NCBI GenBank assembly: GCA_022820805.1
Contig: JAJEEV010000037.1
Span: forward strand, 1 to 64,000
Reading direction: 5' to 3'
DNA: 64,000 bases
Origin: Acidimicrobiia bacterium
GTDB lineage: Bacteria; Actinomycetota; Acidimicrobiia; Acidimicrobiales; Aldehydirespiratoraceae
The translations under genes and the position numbers were made by a program. Shown in pieces: positions 59,423-64,000 of this stretch. Position 1 is the stretch's first letter. Each line of letters begins with the position of its first letter. The notes beneath the pieces are model-generated. The model was given only the letters and a program-made list of their open reading frames with translations, searched no databases and was not told the DNA's origin.

Positions 59423-60375
59423 CGGCCACGGAGAACCCGGTGGGACCGGCGCCAGACACCGGCACCGACGCCGCCGCGACGGGCGAGAGCGTCACCGTCA
59501 TGGGGGACCTGCGGTCGCACCTGCTCAAGTCCAAGGCGGGCATCGCCGGCATCATCATCTGCTTCCTGTTCGCCCTGGTTGCGATCATCGGCCCATGGCT
59601 GCCGTTCATCAAGGATCCGGCCCAGCAGAGCCTGCCCGACAAGCTCACCCCCCCAGTGGGATGGGGGGGCACCTGGTCGCACCCCCTGGGCACCGACCAG
59701 CTCGGCCGCGACATCCTGGCCCGGCTGATCGACGGCGCCCGCATCTCGCTGCTGGTCAGCCTGGTCGCAGTGATCATCGCGGCCATCCTCGGCACCGCCC
59801 TCGGCCTCATCGCGGGCTACATCGGCGGCAAGATCGACACCCTCATCATCTCGGCCGCCGACGTGCAGATGGCCTTCCCGGGCGTGCTGGCAGGCCTGAT
59901 CCTGGTGGCCGCGTTCGGGCCCAGCGTGTGGCTGGTCATCATCGTCATCGCCATCTCCAGCTGGATGGTGTTCACCAGAGTGGGGCGCGGCCTCGTGTTC
60001 ACCCTCAAGACCTCGCTGTACGTGGAGGCGTCGGAGTTGGCGGGTGCGTCGTCGAGACGGATCATGTGGCGACACCTGCTGCCCAACCTGGTCAGCTCGC
60101 TCATCACCCTGAGCGTGCTCGAGCTGGCCGCGGCCATCCTCTCGGAGTCGGCCTTCGCGTTCCTGGGCTTCGGGGTGCAGCCGCCCCGCTCGTCGTGGGG
60201 GCTGATGATCCAGCAGGGCCGCAACTACATCACCGACGGATGGTGGATCGTGACCTTCGCAGGCATGGCCATCGCCATCGTGGTGCTGGGCGTGAACCTG
60301 CTGTCGCTGTGGCTGCAGTCGTTCAACGACGTGGCCGAGCGCGAGCAGATCATCCTCGAGAGGCCCGGCGGGTGA
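59419..60375 (+). CDS. Peptide/nickel-type ABC transporter permease (DppC-like)
   Basis: The 318-residue permease has an N-terminal cytoplasmic segment (about 40 residues), a first helix GIIICFLFALVAIIGPWLP, and HPLGTDQLGRDILARLIDGARISL, the typical DppC/OppC motif. The EAA loop is ASELAGASSRRIMWRHLLPN. It pairs with the DppB-like protein. Confidence 0.92.
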   Translation: MTATENPVGPAPDTGTDAAATGESVTVMGDLRSHLLKSKAGIAGIIICFLFALVAIIGPWLPFIKDPAQQSLPDKLTPPVGWGGTWSHPLGTDQLGRDILARLIDGARISLLVSLVAVIIAAILGTALGLIAGYIGGKIDTLIISAADVQMAFPGVLAGLILVAAFGPSVWLVIIVIAISSWMVFTRVGRGLVFTLKTSLYVEASELAGASSRRIMWRHLLPNLVSSLITLSVLELAAAILSESAFAFLGFGVQPPRSSWGLMIQQGRNYITDGWWIVTFAGMAIAIVVLGVNLLSLWLQSFNDVAEREQIILERPGG

Positions 60376-61376
60376 GTGTGAGCACGACCGGCGGCGACGG
60401 CCGTACCGAGCGCCTGCTCGAAGTCAAGGACCTCACCGTCGGCTTCCCCACCCGCGACGGCACCGTGCTGGGTGTGGACGGCCTGACCCTCAACGTCGGC
60501 TCCCACGAGCGCCTCGGCGTGGTGGGCGAGTCGGGCTCGGGCAAGAGCGTCATGGGTCTGGCCATCCTGGGCATGGTCCTGCCGCCGGGCCGCATCATGG
60601 GGGGCTCGGTGCGCTGGAAGGGCGAGGACGTGCTCGACGAGGCCGTCGCCAACCGGGTTCGGGGCCGGGAGATCGCCATGATCTTCCAGGACCCGATGGT
60701 GTCGCTCAACCCCCTCAAGACGGTGGGGGCCCAGCTGCGGGAGCTGCTGCAGCGCAGGGTCGGCCTGCAGGGCTCGGCGGTCCGGAAGCGCTCGCTGGAG
60801 CTGCTCGACATGGTGGGCATCGCCAACGCGCCCGAGCGCATGAAGGCCTACGCCTACGAGCTCTCGGGAGGCATGCGCCAGCGGGTGATGATCGCCGCCG
60901 CGCTGGCCTGCGAGCCCACGCTGCTGATCGCGGACGAGCCCACCACCGGGCTCGACGTCACCATCCAGGACCAGATTCTCACGCTGCTGCGAAACCTGTC
61001 CACCGAGCTCGGCGTGTCGGTGCTGATGATCACTCACGACCTGGGCGTGGTGGCCCAGTTCTGCGACCGGGTGCAGGTCATGTACGCCGGGCGCATCGTG
61101 GAGCGGGCCCCCATCGCCGAGATGTTCGCCGATCCCCAGCACCCCTACTCGCTCGGCCTGCTGCAGTCGGTGCCGCGAGTGGACCGCGACGACCGCGAGC
61201 TGACCGGCATACCGGGCGAGCCCCTCGACCGGGCCAAGTTCCCTCCGGGATGCGCCTTCGATCCCCGCTGCGCCGAGGCCCGCGAAGGCTGCCAGGTGGC
61301 ACCGCCGCCGCTGGTCAAGACCGCAGACCGGCGCTGGGTGGCCTGCTACAACCGGCCCGGAGAGGGGGCGACGTGA
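60372..61376 (+). CDS. Peptide/nickel-type ABC transporter ATPase (DppD-like)
   Basis: The 334-residue ATPase has Walker [14 protein letters not shown], signature [16 protein letters not shown], Walker [13 protein letters not shown] and the C-terminal oligopeptide domain with the Cys cluster [17 protein letters not shown] at 60372 overlaps the upstream stop (GTGA). It is one of two ATPases of the transporter. Confidence 0.93.
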   Translation: MSVSTTGGDGRTERLLEVKDLTVGFPTRDGTVLGVDGLTLNVGSHERLGVVGESGSGKSVMGLAILGMVLPPGRIMGGSVRWKGEDVLDEAVANRVRGREIAMIFQDPMVSLNPLKTVGAQLRELLQRRVGLQGSAVRKRSLELLDMVGIANAPERMKAYAYELSGGMRQRVMIAAALACEPTLLIADEPTTGLDVTIQDQILTLLRNLSTELGVSVLMITHDLGVVAQFCDRVQVMYAGRIVERAPIAEMFADPQHPYSLGLLQSVPRVDRDDRELTGIPGEPLDRAKFPPGCAFDPRCAEAREGCQVAPPPLVKTADRRWVACYNRPGEGAT

Positions 61377-62338
61377 GCGAGCCGGTGACGCCTCTCGTCG
61401 AGAGCCGCGACGTCAGCGTGCACTTCAGCCGCTGGGTGGGCAGCCGCCGTCGGACGGTGTACGCGCTGGACGACTTCAGCATCGCGGTGGCGCCCGGCGA
61501 GACCGTCGGACTGGTGGGCGAGTCGGGCTGCGGCAAGTCCACCGCGGGCCGTGCGCTGCTCGGAGCGGTGAAGCCCGTCAAGGGCCAGGTGCTCTTCGAG
61601 GGCAGGGACGTGACCGACCTCAGCCGGCGCAACTGGCGGGCCATGCGCAAGCAGGTCCAGATGATCTTCCAGGACCCCTACTCGGCGCTCAATCCCAAGA
61701 TCAAGGTGGGCGAGAGCGTCGCCGAGCCCTTCCTGGTGCACACCCGCAAGCGGGGCGCCGAACTCGACGCGGCGGTGGCCGAGCTGCTGGAGACGGTGGG
61801 GATGACCGCCAGTGCGGCCGACAAGTACCCGCACGCCTTCTCCGGCGGCCAGCGCCAGCGCATCGTGATCGCCCGGGCCCTCGCCCTCCATCCGGGGTTC
61901 GTGGTGGCCGACGAGGCCACCGCCGCCCTCGACGTCTCCATCCAGGCCCAGATCGTCAACCTGCTGGTCGAGCTCAAGGAGAGCGTCGGCCTGTCGTACC
62001 TGTTCATCTCCCACAACCTCGCGGTGGTGCGCCACGTGTCGGACCGGGTGGCCATCATGTACCTGGGCCACCTGATGGAGATTGGCAGCCACCACGACAT
62101 CTACGAGAACCCGACCCATCCGTACTCCCAGGCCCTGCTCTCGGCGGTGCCGGTGCCGGACCCGACCACCCGGGGCGACCACGAGCCGCTCAAGGGAGAC
62201 CTGCCCAGCCCGATGGACCCGCCCAAGGGCTGCCGGTTCAACACCCGCTGCCCGCTGGCGGAGGAGCAGTGCTTCGAGGAGCGCCCGCCGCTGGAGGAGC
62301 GCTCTCCGGGCCACTACGTGGCCTGCTGGGTGAATTGA
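61373..62338 (+). CDS. Peptide/nickel-type ABC transporter ATPase (DppF-like)
   Basis: The 321-residue ATPase has Walker A VGESGCGKSTAGRALLG, signature FSGGQRQRIVIARALA, Walker B FVVADEATAALD and the tail CRFNTRCPLAEEQC. Ala replaces the usual Pro-Thr in the Walker B stretch, a minor change. It overlaps the DppD-like gene by four bases and the next gene by TTGA. No binding protein is adjacent; the one at 43153-45021 is the nearest candidate. Confidence 0.93.
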   Translation: MSEPVTPLVESRDVSVHFSRWVGSRRRTVYALDDFSIAVAPGETVGLVGESGCGKSTAGRALLGAVKPVKGQVLFEGRDVTDLSRRNWRAMRKQVQMIFQDPYSALNPKIKVGESVAEPFLVHTRKRGAELDAAVAELLETVGMTASAADKYPHAFSGGQRQRIVIARALALHPGFVVADEATAALDVSIQAQIVNLLVELKESVGLSYLFISHNLAVVRHVSDRVAIMYLGHLMEIGSHHDIYENPTHPYSQALLSAVPVPDPTTRGDHEPLKGDLPSPMDPPKGCRFNTRCPLAEEQCFEERPPLEERSPGHYVACWVN

Positions 62339-63498
62339 GCGATCCCGCGGCCGGCGGCAGGCTCACGCCGCGTCAGGCGACCTTCACCTACCTGTTCACG
62401 CTGTACTTCATCCTCGGTGGCGCCGAGACGATGATGTCTCCGCTGTTCCCCCTGGTGAGCCCCGATCTCGGCATCACCGAGAGCAACCTGGCCGCCATCC
62501 TGGCCGCGGTTTCGGCCGGCATCGCCTCGTTCAACATCCTGGGCGGGATGAGCAGCCGCCGGCTCAGCGACCGGGCGCTGGTCCGGGCCTCGGCCGTGGC
62601 GCTCGCGGCGGGCATGCTGGCGTCGGCGGCAGCCCCCAACTTCTGGGTGCTCCTGGCCGGCCAGACCCTGCTGGGGGTGGCCTTCGGGCTCTACTTCCCG
62701 CCGGGGCTGGCCAGCGTGGCCCGCCTGTACCCGGGCTCTGAGGGCAAGGCCATCGCGGTGTGGGGCCAGGCCTACTCGTTCGGGCTGGCCGCGGCCGCCC
62801 TGAGCGTCTTCGCGGGCGGGGGATGGCGCTGGGTGTACCTGGGCTGCGCGGTGCCTCCGCTGCTGGCCATCGCCTGGGTGCCCCGCTGGGTCCAGCCCGA
62901 CCGGGACCGGGCACCGATGCCACTGCTGGCGCAGCTGGTCCAGTACGCCCGCAAGCACACCTACCGGCTGGCGTTCTGGGCCAGCTTCGGCGGGGTGTCC
63001 ATGCACTTCGTGGTGATCGGCTTCTCGCCCGCGTTCTTCGAGTCCCGGGGCGTGAACCTCTGGCTGGTCGGCATCCTGCTGGCCGCGGGCCGGATCCTGT
63101 CGGCTCCGGTGAAGCTGGTGGGCGGGGCGCTCTACGACCGGCACGGAGGGCCGTGGACGGCCCGGCTGATGACGGCCACGACCTTCGCCTTCGGCCTGCC
63201 GCTGCTGCTGCCGCCGGCCCGGGTGGGCGTGTGGATGCTGGTGCCCTTCGTGGGGATGGCGGTGTCGGTGCTGCCGGTGGCCAACGCCATGCTGGTGGCG
63301 GCCCTGCCGCCCCAGTCGGGCTGGGGGATCGGCACCTTCCGGGCCGCCCTGCTGGGCTCGGCCGCAGTCCTGTCGGCATTCGTGAGCGGACTGCTGGAGC
63401 TGGGAGCACCCCTCAGGACCCTGATGCTGATCTCGCTGGCCCTGCCCGCCCTGGTGTCCCTAGCCATGCACCGCGCCGTGGGCGAGCCACTCGCCTGA
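62335..63498 (+). CDS. MFS transporter
   Basis: The 387-residue protein has about 12 membrane helices and family motifs GGMSSRRLSDRALVRAS after helix 2. The TTG at 62335 overlaps the upstream stop (TTGA); other starts are possible. It lies between an ABC transporter and a Rieske oxygenase, so it may carry the oxygenase substrate or product. Confidence 0.8.
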   Translation: MSDPAAGGRLTPRQATFTYLFTLYFILGGAETMMSPLFPLVSPDLGITESNLAAILAAVSAGIASFNILGGMSSRRLSDRALVRASAVALAAGMLASAAAPNFWVLLAGQTLLGVAFGLYFPPGLASVARLYPGSEGKAIAVWGQAYSFGLAAAALSVFAGGGWRWVYLGCAVPPLLAIAWVPRWVQPDRDRAPMPLLAQLVQYARKHTYRLAFWASFGGVSMHFVVIGFSPAFFESRGVNLWLVGILLAAGRILSAPVKLVGGALYDRHGGPWTARLMTATTFAFGLPLLLPPARVGVWMLVPFVGMAVSVLPVANAMLVAALPPQSGWGIGTFRAALLGSAAVLSAFVSGLLELGAPLRTLMLISLALPALVSLAMHRAVGEPLA

Positions 63499-63527
63499 AG
63501 CGAGCCGGAGTGGGTGCAGGTGCAAAG

Positions 63528-64000
63528 ATGGCGGCGATGGCATCAGGGGGCAGTGCGCAGGAGGCGCGGTACTCGGCGAGCGGGGACCACGCCTACAAGC
63601 GGTGGCCCCGCTACCGGGACGCATCGGAGGGCTTGCGGAACTACTGGTATCCGGTGGCCTTCTCCAAGAGCGTCGGCCGCAAGCCGGTGCCGGTCACCAT
63701 CTGCGGCGAGCAGCTCTTCCTGATCCGCCACGAGGGCCGGGCGCACGCCCTGAACGACCGGTGCCTGCACCGAGGGGTGCCCCTGTCGATGGGCAAGTGC
63801 TGGTTCCCGGGCACGATCTCGTGCCCCTACCACGGATGGACCTACGACCTGGCCGACGGCAACCTGAGGGCCGCCCTGGTCGACGGCCGGGACTCTCCCA
63901 TTGTCGGCAACAAGAGCGTGCGGGTGCGGACCTATCCGGTGGAGGAGCACGGCGGCGTGGTCTTCGTCTATGTCGGCGACGGCGAGCCGCCGCCCATCGA
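63528..64000 (+). CDS. Rieske non-haem iron oxygenase, alpha subunit (5' part; cut by window end)
   Basis: The visible 157 codons encode an N-terminal Rieske domain: GLRNYWYPVAFSKSV, then CLHRGVPLS (Cys and His ligands) and CPYHGWTYDLADGN (second Cys-His pair). This is the CxH-x17-CxxH pattern of ring-hydroxylating oxygenases. The catalytic iron domain lies beyond the window. The first ATG is at 63528; a second at 63537 is equally possible. It probably starts the degradation of a compound brought in by the preceding transporters. Confidence 0.85.
   Translation, partial: MAAMASGGSAQEARYSASGDHAYKRWPRYRDASEGLRNYWYPVAFSKSVGRKPVPVTICGEQLFLIRHEGRAHALNDRCLHRGVPLSMGKCWFPGTISCPYHGWTYDLADGNLRAALVDGRDSPIVGNKSVRVRTYPVEEHGGVVFVYVGDGEPPPI

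Overview
The window is about 70% G+C by eye, with dense genes, many GTG starts and repeated four-base stop/start overlaps. A WhiB regulator, an LLM-type (F420-dependent) oxidoreductase, a DUF222-HNH endonuclease, an FxsA protein and at least eight promoters that seem to make leaderless mRNAs all point to an actinobacterium. The mix of genes is compatible with a member of the Acidimicrobiia, but no marker gene here proves the class.

Layout. 1-10.5 kb: an insertion-sequence remnant, tRNA-Pro, divergent response-regulator and STAS genes, an NfeD-type membrane protease, WhiB, the selenocysteine genes selA and selB, FxsA, a nitroreductase-SRPBCC fusion, an LLM oxidoreductase and an anchored SH3 protein. 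10.5-14 kb: a less G+C-rich accessory patch with a frameshifted gene, a DUF222-HNH endonuclease and an orphan conserved protein. 14-26.6 kb: an A-type Fe-S carrier, Mrp, a UGSC-family selenoprotein with an in-frame UGA, its unnamed operon partner, an SLH-SGNH hydrolase, a 2Fe-2S/molybdopterin-domain fusion, YbdK ligase, an amidohydrolase, OsmC and an enoyl-CoA hydratase. 26.8-34.3 kb: a complete potABCD polyamine transporter, then a sugar-phosphate mutase fused to deoxyribose-phosphate aldolase behind a GntR regulator. 34.5-64 kb: a large catabolic and transport region with epimerases, amidohydrolases, aldehyde dehydrogenases (one broken by an amber codon), a PqqC/TENA-like protein, an isochorismatase-type hydrolase, gamma-glutamyltransferase, a FAD monooxygenase with VOC and RidA partners, ketopantoate-reductase-like and acyl-CoA synthetase genes, a MazEF module, a complete peptide/nickel-type ABC transporter, an MFS carrier and the start of a Rieske oxygenase.

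How it works together. SelA and SelB supply the decoding function needed to read the UGA at 16357-16359, so the window holds both part of the selenocysteine machinery and one of its clients. The 34-64 kb region looks like oxidative breakdown of imported organic compounds. Five promoter regions there carry the palindrome GTATAC, the core of a GntR-type operator, which suggests shared control.

The most unusual features are the UGSC selenoprotein operon, a dispersed composite palindromic repeat that sits between operons at four places, the mutase-aldolase fusion, and the GTATAC boxes. All names rest on reading the sequence and recalling protein families; no database search was run.
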